A DNA stretch of 64,000 bases, taken from assembly GCA_902651635.1 (NCBI GenBank), contig CACRSC010000084.1:1934112-1998111 (forward strand), given 5' to 3'. The notes beneath the pieces were generated by a model. The model worked only from the letters and a program-made list of their open reading frames with translations. It searched no databases and was not told where the DNA came from. This document shows, in pieces, positions 1 to 9,427 of this stretch (its first letter is position 1; the number at the start of each line of letters is the position of its first letter). Both the position numbers and the translations under genes were made by a program. The stretch is from Mastigamoeba balamuthi. Taxonomy: Eukaryota; Evosea; Mastigamoebida; Mastigamoebidae.

Positions 1-66
1 AGATATCCGCAATCGGGAAAAGAATCTTGCAAATAAAAAGTGAAACGTCGCATCAGCTGCCCACAC

Positions 67-747
67 ATGGCAGCGGCCAGCGCGACGGCGGGCAAGAAGA
101 CGGCGGTGCTGCTGGACGGGCGCAAGAAGGTGCACGAGCAGCTGGCCGACGGCACCGAGGTCGTCGACGAGTACGACCCGCGCACGGGCGACCTGCTGGC
201 CCGCCGCGTCCGCTCCGGCGCCGGCGCCCCGTGGGCCTACGAGGTCGGCGAGGCCCCCGGAGCAGCCCGCGGCAGCGCCGCCGAGGACATCGGCATCCAC
301 GAGGCCCCCGCGTCGCCCGTCGCCGTGCGGCAGGACACCCGCGACCGCGTCCTCTGGCGCATCCGCAATCTCGCGTATCCGAGCGACGTGTACGACGTCA
401 CAGGTGACGTATCGCCACTTTCCCCCTGCCAAAGTATCTTCTCCCGCATCCCCCCCCCGTACCGCATCACCGCTGATACCCTGGCAGTGGACGAGGGGGC
501 GCAGTGCGTGGTGGTGCGGACGAGCAACAAGAAGTACTTTGCGAGGCTGCGCGTGCCCGACTTTGCGCGGGCCGGCGCGCGGGTCGCGGCGGCGGGCGCG
601 GGGCTCGAGTGGAAGCACGCGGGGGCGACGCTGGTGGTGAGCATCGCCAAGCCGCGCCAGGTGCTCGAGGCCGAGGAGAGGGCGCGCCGCGACATGAGCG
701 AGCTCAGCGTCCAGAAGGAGGGCGACGTCGAGTGCCCCCAGCAGTGA
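67..747 (+). CDS. DPCD: DPCD family protein (cilium-associated)
   Basis: Two exons, 67-403 and 488-747, give 198 aa. The protein follows the DPCD family along its length: KTAVLLDGRKKVHEQ near the start, WRIRNLAYPSDVYDV in the middle, and CVVVRTSNKKYFARLRVPD after the splice. The intron (404-487) is 84 nt, has no in-frame stop and carries a CTGAT branch-like word. Removing it joins DVYDVT to VDEGAQCVVVRT, which matches the family better than read-through. I chose the ATG at 67 because the frame upstream only offers GTG. DPCD was named from primary ciliary dyskinesia; it is cytosolic, linked to ciliogenesis and reported to interact with the RUVBL1/RUVBL2 chaperones. Its presence suggests a flagellated organism. 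Family assignment is firm; the role in this organism is inferred. Confidence 0.9.
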   Translation: MAAASATAGKKTAVLLDGRKKVHEQLADGTEVVDEYDPRTGDLLARRVRSGAGAPWAYEVGEAPGAARGSAAEDIGIHEAPASPVAVRQDTRDRVLWRIRNLAYPSDVYDVTGDVSPLSPCQSIFSRIPPPYRITADTLAVDEGAQCVVVRTSNKKYFARLRVPDFARAGARVAAAGAGLEWKHAGATLVVSIAKPRQVLEAEERARRDMSELSVQKEGDVECPQQ

Positions 748-1132
748 GTGGGGGGTCGCAGACGCACACCTAGCAGGCCCACAACAATTGAAGGAAAATA
801 GCCGCGAAAAAGACGCCCCCCTTAACTTTCTTCCTTTCTTCTGTGTTGTCGCACGGGGATCATTCATTTGCCACTTCGCACCCCCAGGAGCACAGCCACG
901 GTGTCGACAGCCCGCAGCGTGGTGGCCCACTCCCCGAGGTGACGATGGTTGCCGACGGCGGTTGGGATGAGTTTTGGTATTCACAAGCGAGGCCGAGTTT
1001 TGGTATCCACACGAGGAGAAAAATAAAAGGCGTTCCGAAATTACCCATAAATCTCTGCCATTTCGTGTTTTCGAAATCGGCACCCAAGGCACACACAAAC
1101 ACAAGACCCTCCACAGCCCCAACACCCCGCAA
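748..1132. other. Intergenic, 3' end of DPCD and promoter side of the next gene
   Basis: About 385 bases with no supportable gene. A CAATTGA word lies about 40 nt after the DPCD stop. The right half is AT-richer and contains a direct repeat of GAGTTTTGGTAT (about 968 and 993), followed by A-rich sequence up to the ATG at 1133. No clear TATA box is visible. Confidence 0.4.
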
Positions 1133-1667
1133 ATGGAGTCACCCGTAGCCTATCTGCCCGCGCACTGCGGTGCACACGCGCCCCTCGCCGCCAAGACCGC
1201 CCGCGCAGCCCCGTGGGCCGCGGTCGGCGCCGCCCCCTGCGCCCCTGCGCTGCCGTCGTCGTCGCCCGCCAAGCGCCGTCGCTGCGCCCCCAAGGCCCTC
1301 GCGCACTTCCCGGAACTCAAGTCTCCCGCCGTGCCAGCCGCTCCGGCGCAGCAGCCGCTCGGCAGCCTCAGCCCCAGCCTCGCCGGGAGTGGTGCGTCGC
1401 GGGCTGCAGCAGAGCAGCGTTGCTCCCTGGGGGGATTGATTGGCTGCACCTCGCGTTTCTCCTGGGCTCCCAATCTGGAAACCCCGTTTGCCCGTACGCT
1501 GACACGCGCTCCCCTCGTCTCCACCCGCAGGGTTCGCCGAGATGTGCGGGTGCGTGCGCGTGCCTGGGCTGGCCACGCCCGAGTGGGCGCCGCCGCAGCT
1601 CGCCGACGCCGAGATGGAGCTGCTGTCGCCCTCAGCGGTGCCGCTGCAGCCCCTCCTCTGGTGGTGA
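1133..1667 (+). CDS. Orphan Ala/Pro-rich protein, 131 aa
   Basis: I do not recognise this protein. Two exons, 1133-1391 and 1531-1667, are joined by an intron with donor GTGCGT, branch-like CTGAC and acceptor CCCGCAG, all typical of this window. The N-terminal two thirds is Ala/Pro-rich and contains a basic KRRR stretch that could be a nuclear signal. The C-terminal exon (MCGCVRVPGLATPEW onward) is better mixed and ends in LLWW. Codons end almost always in G or C, as in neighbouring real genes. Support is codon bias plus good splice sites; function is unknown. Confidence 0.5.
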
Positions 1668-1892
1668 CGCCCTGCCAGCCAGGGCCATCCCCACCACCCC
1701 AGCCACGCACGACAGCGCACAGCCACGCCACAGCACGCCACGCCACCCTGCAGCAACAGCCGGGACACCTAATTTATCGCAGCGACCCCAACGGCCGTGC
1801 GCCACGTGGAGTTTGGGAACCAACCGACAGCGCCGCGCACCTGCGGGGTTTCCCGTCCCAGCAGCCCCAGCAGCCCCTCAGCGCCCCCGCGG

Positions 1893-3474
1893 TCAGTCCG
1901 AGAGGGCGCGCATGAGCTCGCGGCCGATGAGCATGCGGCGGATCTCGTTGGTGCCGGCGCCGATCTCGTAGAGCTTGGCGTCGCGGACGAGGCGCGAGGG
2001 CGCGTAGTCGTTGATGTAGCCGTTGCCGCCCAGCGTCTGGACGGCCTGCAGCGCCACCTGCGTCGCGCGCTCGCTGGCCTGCATGATGGCCGCCGCGCAG
2101 TCGGCCGACGTGGCGGCCCCTGCGTCCTTGGCGCGCGCCGTCGCGTAGACGTGGGCCCGCGAGGCGCCCAGGGCGGCCCACATGTCCGCGAGCTTGCCCT
2201 GCATGAGCTCAAAGGCGCCCACGCGCTGGCCAAACTGCCGCCGCTGCGCCGCGTAGGCGACGCTCAGGTCGACGGCCGCGCCCATGATGCCCAGGGGCCC
2301 GCCCGAGAGCACCAGGCGCTCCGAGTCGAGGCCGCTCATCATGACGTAGACGCCCTTGTTGAGACCGCCCAGCACGCAGTCGGCGCCCACGCGCACGCCG
2401 TCGAGGACCACCTCGCGCGTGTCCGACCCGCGCATCCCCATCTTGTCGAACCGCGGGCCCACGCTCAGCCCCGCAGAGTCCGCCCGCACCACAAAGCACG
2501 TCATCCCCCTGTGCCCCAGCTCCGGCTGCGTCTTGGCGTACAGCACTGCGGGTCCAGATCCAGATCCAAAATCCAAATATCAGCGTGGCGGAAAATCTCC
2601 GGCGATATTATCCCCGCGGAGATACTCGTTGGCGTACCGTAGACGTCTGCGCGGCCGGCGTTGGTGATGAACGTCTTGGTGCCGCGGAGGACGTAGCCGC
2701 CGGCGCCGTCGGGCTCGGCGACGGTGCGCATGCTGGTGGCGTCGGAGCCCGCGTCGGGCTCGGTCATGGCGAGGGCGCCGACCCACTCGCCCGAGACGAG
2801 CTTGGGCAGGAAGCGCGCCTTCTGGGCGTCGGTGCCGTGGCGGCGGATCTGGTCCACGCAGAGGTTCGAGTGCGCGCCGTACGAGAGGCCGATGGCGCCG
2901 CAGGCCCTGCTGATCTCCTCCATCACCAGGCAGTGCTCAAAGTACCCCAGGCCCAGGCCCCCGTACTCGGCTGTCGCATCGCACCGGCCCTCCCTGTCAG
3001 TGACGCGACGCAGGCATCGCGATTCGGGGACACGTGGCACGCGAAGATCCGGGAATCCGGGGGATATTTTGGGATTCGGAGGGGGGAGCGCACGCGGGAC
3101 GGTGATGCCCAGCAGGCCCTGCGAGCCCATGGCGCGCCAGATCTCGTGGGGCGCCTCGTTCTCGCGGTCCAGGCGCTGCGCGAGGGGCGCGATCTCGGTC
3201 TCGGCGAACTTGGCCACCGACTCGAGCAGCTGGCGAGGGAAGGGGAGGGCAGAGAGAGATATCCGCGTCACATCGCAGCCGACACGTCAGCAGGAAGCTG
3301 ATGCGACAGGGGGGGCAGAAGCGGGAGAAGTGGGACCTGCTTCTGGTCGGGGTCGAGGAGGGCCATGCGGTTGGGCAGGCGGAAGGTGCTCGCCGTCGCA
3401 GGCGGCGCAGGCGCGGGTGCCGCGGGCGCTGTGGCCGCCGTGTGGACGCGTGCGCCTCTGAGGGACAGTGCCAT
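1893..3474 (-). CDS. IVD: Isovaleryl-CoA dehydrogenase, mitochondrial
   Basis: Flavoprotein of leucine breakdown that oxidises isovaleryl-CoA to 3-methylcrotonyl-CoA in the mitochondrial matrix and passes electrons to ETF. Four exons (3474-3337, 3229-3094, 2970-2638, 2545-1893) give 419 aa. Exon 1 begins MALSLRGARVHTAA, basic and Ala-rich without acids: a plausible mitochondrial presequence. Then come the N-terminal helical domain (ESVAKFAETEIAPLAQRLD), the FAD/substrate signature GALAMTEPDAGSD, and ITNAG. In MMSGLDSERLVLSGGPLG the Glu sits where the IVD catalytic base lies, and KLYEIGAGTNEIRR carries Gly where other acyl-CoA dehydrogenases have the catalytic Glu. That combination separates IVD from medium- and short-chain enzymes. 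Introns are 107, 123 and 92 nt with CTGAC or CTGAT branch words in the last two. Length fits the family. Confidence 0.95.
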
Positions 3475-3755
3475 GGCTCTGTGCTCGGTGCTCTGTGCTC
3501 GGTGCCAATCAGCACGCAGCGCTTCTACAGCGAAAAACAACACACAAAAAATGTAGAAGCCGCTGCATATCTGTGCACGTGGATCTCCCGTATCTGCCCT
3601 GGAGATATCCAAATCCAAAACAACATGATGCGCTGTGTTGCCACTAGCTCAGCACGCGTGCACTTTGCCAAGAGTCCGTGGAGAGCGATGGCCCTGCACG
3701 GCATTCCCGGGGATTCGGAGCCCCGGCCCAAGCAATCAAGCAATCCCGCTGCCTG

Positions 3756-4339
3756 CTACTTCTTGGTCTTGACGACGGCGACCACGACCACGATGATGAT
3801 GACGATGATCAGCGCGATGATGCCGATGATGATGGCCATCAGCTGAGCCCAGCGCAGTGGGAAGTGGAGTGAGGGGGAGAGGCAGCGAATCTGAATTGGC
3901 GGTGGGTGGGCGTGCCTTGGCGTTCTGCCACCACATGGCCTTCTTGAGGTCCGTGGAGCTCTTCTTGAAGCCCTGTGCGTGCTTTGCGAGGTCCTCTGTT
4001 GCAGCGGTTAGTGCTGCCCTGCGGCAGTATAGGGGGGATGGGCCCACCAGACTTGTCCCGCAGGGCCTCTGCCTTCTCCATGTTGTTCATCATCTTGCCC
4101 ACGTTGTCCGCCATCTTGTCTGCTCGCTCCCTGTGCGGTGAGCCAGCGCCCTCGTGCGGACACAGGCAGCAAGCAGCAGCAGAGGGGGCGTACCGACGAC
4201 CTCGTCGACCTGCGCCTGAACTGCCGCCACCTTGTTGGGGCTGGGGCTTGTCGATGAGGGCCTGGCAGGCCAGCACCAACCCGAGGCCACGGTCAGTCAA
4301 GAGGGGGAGTGGGCCAGAGCGCACTCACGTTCCTGGCAT
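3756..4339 (-). CDS. Synaptobrevin-like R-SNARE with Asn at the zero layer
   Basis: Tail-anchored vesicle SNARE of 105 aa in five exons: 4339-4329 (11 nt), 4261-4194, 4119-4048, 3995-3916 and 3842-3756. The spliced product starts MPGTPSSTSPSPNK, followed by the SNARE motif VAAVQAQVDEVVDKMADNV to KKAMWWQN. It ends in a roughly 22-residue Ile/Val-rich anchor and the tail KTKK. Aligned without gaps to VAMP2 through the shared QVDEVV and WW(K/Q)N anchors, the ionic-layer Arg of R-SNAREs falls on Asn (KMMNNMEKAE). Intron 4 has a GC donor (AAG|GCACGC), because no GT exists in the right place. Intron 3 has a near-classical CACTAAC branch. The gene sits between IVD and the F-BAR-like gene on the same strand. 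The 11-nt first exon is inferred from phase. Confidence 0.88.
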
Positions 4340-4522
4340 GGCTGCTGCACGTCGTCCACACTGCGCTGACCGTTTCTGAACCCACCGCTGCGTATCTCTC
4401 AGCAGATATTCTACCCCCCACCCCCACTGCCCGCCAACTCGGTGCCGGAAGACAATTGACTCGACAAGGGTGGGGGATTCTCGGGGGCATATTCAAAAAT
4501 GGCACAGGAGTGAGGGACCCCC

Positions 4523-6539
4523 TCAGATGTGCTGGAGGCCGCCCGGGAGCGCGGGGACGGGGGCGGTGAAGCGCTTGATGGCGATGACCCAGTCGACCAT
4601 GGCCTCCTCCGAGGGCGCGCGCAGGAAGAGCACCTTGGTCGAGTGGAAGAGCGTGCCGGGCACCGTGCTGACCAGCTGGAAGCTGTTCTTGCTGGGCTCG
4701 GTCATCTCCAGCACGCACGTCGACAGCAGCACGCTCTCGTCGGCCGCCTCGGCCCTCTCGGACGCGAACGCGTGCAGGAACCCGAACCGCGTCAGCACGT
4801 ACGTGTACTTCCTCCACGAGATCATCCCGCTGCGCTCCAGCTCGCCCCACCTCACCACCGCCGCGCTCCGCAGCTCCGCCCCGCTGCTCTCGCCCTCGGC
4901 GGCGGCCGCGGCCTCAGCCCCGTTGCCGTTGCCGTTGCCGCTGCAGCCCCCGCAGGGGTCCTGCTGCTGGTCGGCGGCCGCCCTGTGCAGCTGCGCCCCG
5001 GCGGCGAACTTGGCCCAGTCGTCGCTGCCCGCGAGGCCCGCGAACATGCTGGCCGCGATGCCCACGTCCGTCGACACCCCCGCCATGGCCGCCCCGCGTA
5101 GCTGCAGCGCCCGCTCGGCGCAGTCGCGGGCCCTGGCGACGAGCCCCGCCTCAGCGTGCTCGGCCTCGACCAGCGCCAGCTGCAGGACGTGCGCTGCTGC
5201 GGCCTGTGCGGCCCTGAGCGACGCGGTGTCGCGGACAAAGCGGGCGTGCAGGACCCAGGGGTCCACGCTGGGCGACGCGCTCGCAGAGGCCGCGGCCTCG
5301 AGGGCGGCGGCGCAGGCCGCGTGCGAGGCCTCGACGCGGGCGTGGGCCGCGAGGACGGCGCGGGCGGCGTCGTCGTGGCGCTTGGCAGCTGACGTGGCGG
5401 CGGCGAGGCAGGCGGCGGCCACGTCGTCGGCCGCGCGGCAGATGTCCTTGGACAGCGAGTCGGCGGCGCGGGCGCCCGTCTCGGCCTCGGTGCGCGCGAC
5501 ACGGCCGAGGTACTCGAGGGCGCTGCAGCGGGGCCCCAGTCAATTGAAGCTGACATGAGGGAGTGCCCACCCACGATGTGGAAACACACAGGGCCCACTG
5601 ATGCGACATTTGCTCCCCAGCACCAGAGCCACGCAGGGGAAGGGGGAACCGGAACTGAAAGAGACCGGCCATTGTCACGACAACCATGGGACACCTCCAG
5701 CAGCTGATGCGACTTTTGTGTGTGACAGGGCAACACAGCCCACATAGGCAACGTTTGCTCGCGCGCCAATCACCCATCGCCACCATCCCCCCGCCCTGCC
5801 CTGGCACTAGACACGGCCGGGGGTAAACCCCAAACTGAAAGAGATGGCCATCGTCGCGACAACCATTCCAGCAGCTGATGTGACTTATGCGCGCCAGGGC
5901 AGCACAGCCCACTGAGGCGACGTCCGCTCGCGCGCCAATCGCCCATCGTCCCCCACCATACACCCGACACGCGGCCGCGGCGCACCTCTCGAGACCGGCG
6001 TGGGCGAGCGGGGCAGCGGCGGTGGCGTTGACGCCGGCCGAGGGGAGCGGGAGGGCGGCCATGGCCCGGGCGTAGGCCTCCTCGGCCCTGGCCCGCGCGC
6101 GCAGGTGCGCCGCCATCGCGTGCGCCGCCGTCGCCAGCGCCGACGCCCTCCCCGCCAGCGTCGCCAGCGCCCCCAGCGCCGCGCACGTGTCCCCGCGGCT
6201 CAGCGCAGCCCTGTCCGCCGCCAGCATCGCCGCCGCCGTCGCCGCCATCGCCTGCCGCACCGGCGGCTCCGGCGTCGGCTTCCGCTGCGGCACACGCCCC
6301 CCAGGCGACGGCGACGCCGACCCCAGCGACGCCGGCGACAGCGCGGGGCTCTTGGGCGACACGACAGCTGCTGCTGACGTGGCAGATGCCGGCGATGCGA
6401 CGTCGCTTGCAGGGGCGACAGCGGCGACAGCGGCGACAGCGGTGGCGGCGGGCGACGGGGGCTGCGGCTGCGGGGGCTGCGGGGGCTGGGGCTCCGCGAT
6501 GACCTGGGCCTGGTCTGCGACGCTGACCTCGGCGGACAT
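4523..6539 (-). CDS. F-BAR-like plus PH-like domain protein
   Basis: Two exons, 6539-5986 and 5522-4523, give 517 aa. After a Pro/Ala-rich leader (about residues 1-100), an Ala-rich helical region contains RARARAEEAYARAMAAL, resembling the first helix of F-BAR domains. Helices continue in exon 2 (LEYLGRVARTEAETGARAAD onward to about residue 330). The C-terminal part (WRKYTYVLTRFGFLHAF through APSEEAMVDWVIAIKRF) has the strand and terminal-helix pattern of a pleckstrin-homology domain, including the Trp of the last helix. Such proteins bind phosphoinositides and curve membranes in endocytosis; that role is inferred. The intron is 463 nt, far longer than its neighbours, because it holds a tandem repeat (separate entry). 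The gene shares a 140-bp divergent promoter with the gene at 6680. Confidence 0.65.
5589..5950. repeat. Intronic tandem repeat, period about 175-180 bp, roughly 2.5 copies
   Basis: Within the intron of the F-BAR-like gene, AACTGAAAGAGA occurs at 5653 and 5833, 180 bp apart. The block CCCACtgATGCGAC/CCCACatAGGCAAC/CCCACtgAGGCGAC recurs near 5590, 5737 and 5909. Copies have diverged by scattered substitutions and a small indel. Read on the gene strand, each unit carries acceptor-like words (CTCTTTCAG, GTCGCATCAG). Confidence 0.85.
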
Positions 6540-6679
6540 GGGCGACTGCGCTGCTGTGGGGACCGCCGGGTCACGCTTTTGCGTTTGTTTCTTGTTGTGC
6601 CGTCGCGTTTGTTGCCCGAGATCTTCGGGATATCTCGAGAATATCTTCACCAGATATAATTATTTCCCCCGTCCCCCTC
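6540..6679. promoter_or_regulatory. Divergent promoter region
   Basis: A 140-bp spacer between the start codons of two divergent genes. It is clearly AT-richer than the flanks and contains several GATATC-like words in both orientations (GGGATATCTCGAGAATATC, then AGATATAATTATTT). It must hold both promoters unless upstream non-coding exons exist. No factor can be named. Confidence 0.55.
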
Positions 6680-7201
6680 ATGTCGGGCACACCGCCGAGT
6701 GTCGACCGCGTGGGCTGGGGCTCGTTCGCCGCCTTCCAGGCCCTGGCGCTGTGCACCGCCGCCCTCACCTACGTCGCCGTGGTGCTGCGCCGGCGCCGCG
6801 CCGCCCGCCAGCAGACGGAGAAGCTGCAGCGCGAGCTGGGCGCTGCCCGCCTCAGCGTCCGCGCAGCCCCCGCCCCCTCCCCCTTCGCCCTCGTCGTCTC
6901 CCACCCGCACGGCGCCGCCGCCGCCGCGGGAGTGGCGCCAGCCCAGTCGCCCCTGGCCGTCGTGGCGCCGGTGCCCAAGGCGGCGGCGGCGGCGGTGCTG
7001 GCGCGGCCCTCGACGGCCAGCAGCAGAGCGCACTCGCCCGCCGTCGTCGCCACGCCCCCGTGCCCCGGCCCCGGTGTCTCCCCCGCCACCCCGCTCGCCC
7101 TGCTGCCCGCTGCCGCTGTCGCTGCTGCCGCTGCTGCGGGGGCGCACTCGGCGTCCACGACGCCCGCCGCGGGTGCGCACTCGCGGGTGGACGACGACTG
7201 A
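6680..7201 (+). CDS. Orphan single-pass membrane protein, 173 aa
   Basis: Intronless. I do not recognise it. After MSGTPPSVDRVGWGSF there is one hydrophobic segment (about residues 18-36, ALALCTAALTYVAVVL) followed at once by LRRRRAARQQ. The positive-inside rule predicts the long Ala/Pro/Ser-rich tail to be cytosolic. A short amphipathic stretch (QQTEKLQRELGAAR) could be a coiled coil; the remainder looks disordered and ends RVDDD. Support is the G/C-biased codon use, the well-placed membrane segment, and the divergent promoter shared with the F-BAR-like gene. Confidence 0.6.
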   Translation: MSGTPPSVDRVGWGSFAAFQALALCTAALTYVAVVLRRRRAARQQTEKLQRELGAARLSVRAAPAPSPFALVVSHPHGAAAAAGVAPAQSPLAVVAPVPKAAAAAVLARPSTASSRAHSPAVVATPPCPGPGVSPATPLALLPAAAVAAAAAAGAHSASTTPAAGAHSRVDDD

Positions 7202-7510
7202 GGAGCTGTGCAATGCAACGCAAGCCAGCAAGGCGGCCACAGGCCTTGGCCCCCCCTCTCTATGCTCTCTCTCTCTCTATGTCACTCGCTCTCTCCCAGC
7301 CGCCAAATCAATTGACGGCCCCCTGAATATACCGAATGTACCGCCCAGTCGCGCCGCAGCGGCTGGGGCCATCGCTCGAGCCAGCTGCCTTGAGGCGGCG
7401 CGCAGACGCCTGCCCGCTGTGTGTGTGTCCTGTGCATGTTTTGCGCTGCACTGCGTTGTTTGCTCTCGCTGAGGGGCGTCTGTGCGCGTCACGTCGCGTC
7501 GCGTCGCCTG
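7202..7510. other. Convergent intergenic region
   Basis: Lies between the 3' ends of the 6680 gene and MAT1. It contains a CT-rich stretch (CTCTCT runs near 7257-7290) and a TCAATTGA word near 7309. I see no gene or RNA in it. Confidence 0.4.
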
Positions 7511-8468
7511 TCAGTCGAGCTGGGGGGGCGCCAGGCCCTCTGCGGCCTCCTGCCTGGCCCTCGCCGCCGCCCCCAGGGCCACCGCGTCGCCACAGGCCAC
7601 CGCCATGGCCGCGAGCGCCGTGGCCTCGTCCTGCTGCTGCTGCTGCTGCTGCTGGGCGTCGGCCACCCTGCGTGCCAGCTCCGCCTGCCGCGCAGCCGCC
7701 GCCGCAGCCACGTGTGCGGGCGCCTGCGGGGGCATCGCCGGCGGCGGGGGCGGCACGGCGGCAGCGCAGGTGGCGGCGGTGGCGGCGGTGGAGGCGTTGG
7801 CCGAGGCCGAGGCTGTCTCGTCGGCGCTGCCCTGCTGCTGCGGCTGCTGCGGCTGCGGGCGCTGCGGGGGCACCCGGATGCGCAGCCGCACGGCAGAGGC
7901 CGAGGCCGCGGCGCCGCCGGGCTGCTGGGCGGTGGAGGCGGTGCCCGTGTGCTCCTCGGCGTCGATGCGCGCCTGCAGCAGCTTGAGGTCCTCCTCCTGC
8001 GCGGTTGATGCGACGTATCGCGTCAGCTCAGGCACAGAGAGAGGGGCGGGGCGCACCGTCTTGGCCTTGCTGCGGCCGATCTGCGCCTGGTTGTCCAGGC
8101 GGTACCGCTCCGTGGCGGCCGTGGCCTCTGCGGCAGCGGGCCCTCCCTCGAGCATCTTGCCCACTGCGCGTGTGCGAGACGCGTGAGACGCGTGAGAGGC
8201 GACAGCAGCGGGCGCGGCAGGGCGCACCGATGTCCTCGACCATCTCGAGGTAGTCGTCGTACCTGCGGGGGGGAGGGGGCGCGTGTGGGTCTGGGGGGTG
8301 CCGGGGGGCAGTGCCAGGGCGGCGCACTCGCGCTTGGAGGCGAAGTCGTCGGGGCGCTTGTTGTACCTGCGGGGCCCTGCGTCAGCGGGCGAGCGCGGCG
8401 CACATGGGGGCACCCTACACGCGCGAGAGACGGGACCGTATCATCTGCTCGTCCGTGACCGTCGACAT
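7511..8468 (-). CDS. MAT1: MAT1-like CDK-activating kinase assembly factor lacking the RING
   Basis: Five exons (8468-8419, 8366-8328, 8262-8228, 8163-8057, 7996-7511) give 238 aa. The start MSTVTDEQMIRSRLSRVYNKR, then PDDFASKREYDDYLEMVED and the following helices (RYRLDNQAQIGRSKAK, EEDLKLLQARIDAEE), align with the central part of MAT1 after its RING finger. MAT1 binds CDK7-cyclin H in the CAK module of TFIIH, in the nucleus. The usual N-terminal C3HC4 RING is absent: only about 120 bp separate this ATG from a tRNA gene upstream. The C-terminal half is low-complexity Ala/Gln-rich with a Q8 tract, so the conserved C-terminal CDK-activating segment is hard to see. Donors are mostly GTGCGC; intron 4 is 60 nt and stop-free, with CTGACGCGAT as branch region. 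Confidence 0.75.
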
Positions 8469-8587
8469 GGTGCTCTCCACACACGCAGCGCGCGCTCTAC
8501 CGAGAGATACAAGTATCGCCGCAGGATAGATACTCAACATATCTGTAGCTCTCGAGGACACACATCTGGACCGAAAAATTGTCGGTA

Positions 8588-8659
8588 TCCGAAGTGGTGT
8601 AGTTGGTAACATAAGCGGCTCTCACCTGCTTGCCCCGGGTTCGATTCCCGGCTTCGGAA
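8588..8659 (+). tRNA. tRNA-Glu (anticodon CTC)
   Basis: A 72-nt cloverleaf. The acceptor pair is TCCGAAG/CTTCGGA with discriminator A; the D arm contains GTGTAGTTGGTAACA. The anticodon stem AGCGG/CTGCT (one G-T pair) encloses the loop CTCTCAC, giving anticodon CTC, which reads GAG. The T arm is CCGGGTTCGATTCCCGG. No intron and no encoded CCA. A T6 run just after it is a good Pol III terminator. An identical gene lies at 61125-61196 on the other strand. Confidence 0.97.
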
Positions 8660-8928
8660 CTTTTTTCTTCACCACCTTGTTCCTTTGTGGTGGGTCGTCC
8701 GCGCGTGAACGCTCCTGCGATCCAAGTAGCACCACACCAAGGGCCGCGGCTGATGCGCGTCGCGCGGGCGTGTGCGGGACTGTGCGGTAGTTTCGCGTTC
8801 GTGACGCGGGGGTGGCAGATCTTCTCGTCATGACCCGGCGGAATCTGCACGTTATTTTAATTGCAAGTCCGCAGTTCACGAACTCCCGTGCAGACCGCAG
8901 AGCACCCGCACACACACACAGATCCAAG

Positions 8929-9427
8929 ATGGGCTTCATGAAGCACGTTGTCCAGGGTGCGCTCCACCACACCACACGGCACAGGGGGCTCCTACACGCG
9001 GGAGCATCGCCTGCAGAGCGTGCAGTGCAGTGCACCTGGCAGTGGACCTGCGGACGACCCCCACATCCCAACGGCTCTTTCGCGTTTGCTGGCCCACTGA
9101 CCCCACGGCCCCCACCGCCCCGCAGAGGTCACGGGGGAGGCCGACTACAAGCGCCACAAGAAGGCCATGAAGCACCAGGCCAAGTACGGCTACTGCGGCG
9201 CCCCCTGCGCCCCGTGCGTCGCGGCCCCCGTCTACGCGGCGCCCCCGCCCATGGGCCCCGTCTACGCAGCCCCCGTCGCCCCCATGGGCCCTGTCGCCCC
9301 CATGGCCTACGCGGCGCCCCCGCCCCCCATGGCCTACGGCGCCCCCGGCTACCAGCCCGCCTACCCTGCAGGGCCCGCGTACGGGGCGGGCTACCCGGCG
9401 GCCTACGGGCCCGGCTACCCCTACTGA
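8929..9427 (+). CDS. Small protein with Pro/Ala/Tyr/Gly-rich tail, 109 aa
   Basis: Two exons (8929-8956 and 9126-9427), donor GTGCGC, branch-like CACTGACC, acceptor CCGCAG. The head MGFMKHVVQEVTGEADYKRH is charged and helical. The rest is a repetitive low-complexity tail with PVYAAP, PMGPV and PMAYAAP units ending GYGAGYPAAYGPGYPY-like. Tails of this type occur on annexins and scramblase-like proteins, but no such domain is present here. A conserved Cys cluster (YCGAPCAPC) joins head and tail. I do not recognise the family; the splice sites and codon bias make it a real gene. Confidence 0.6.
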
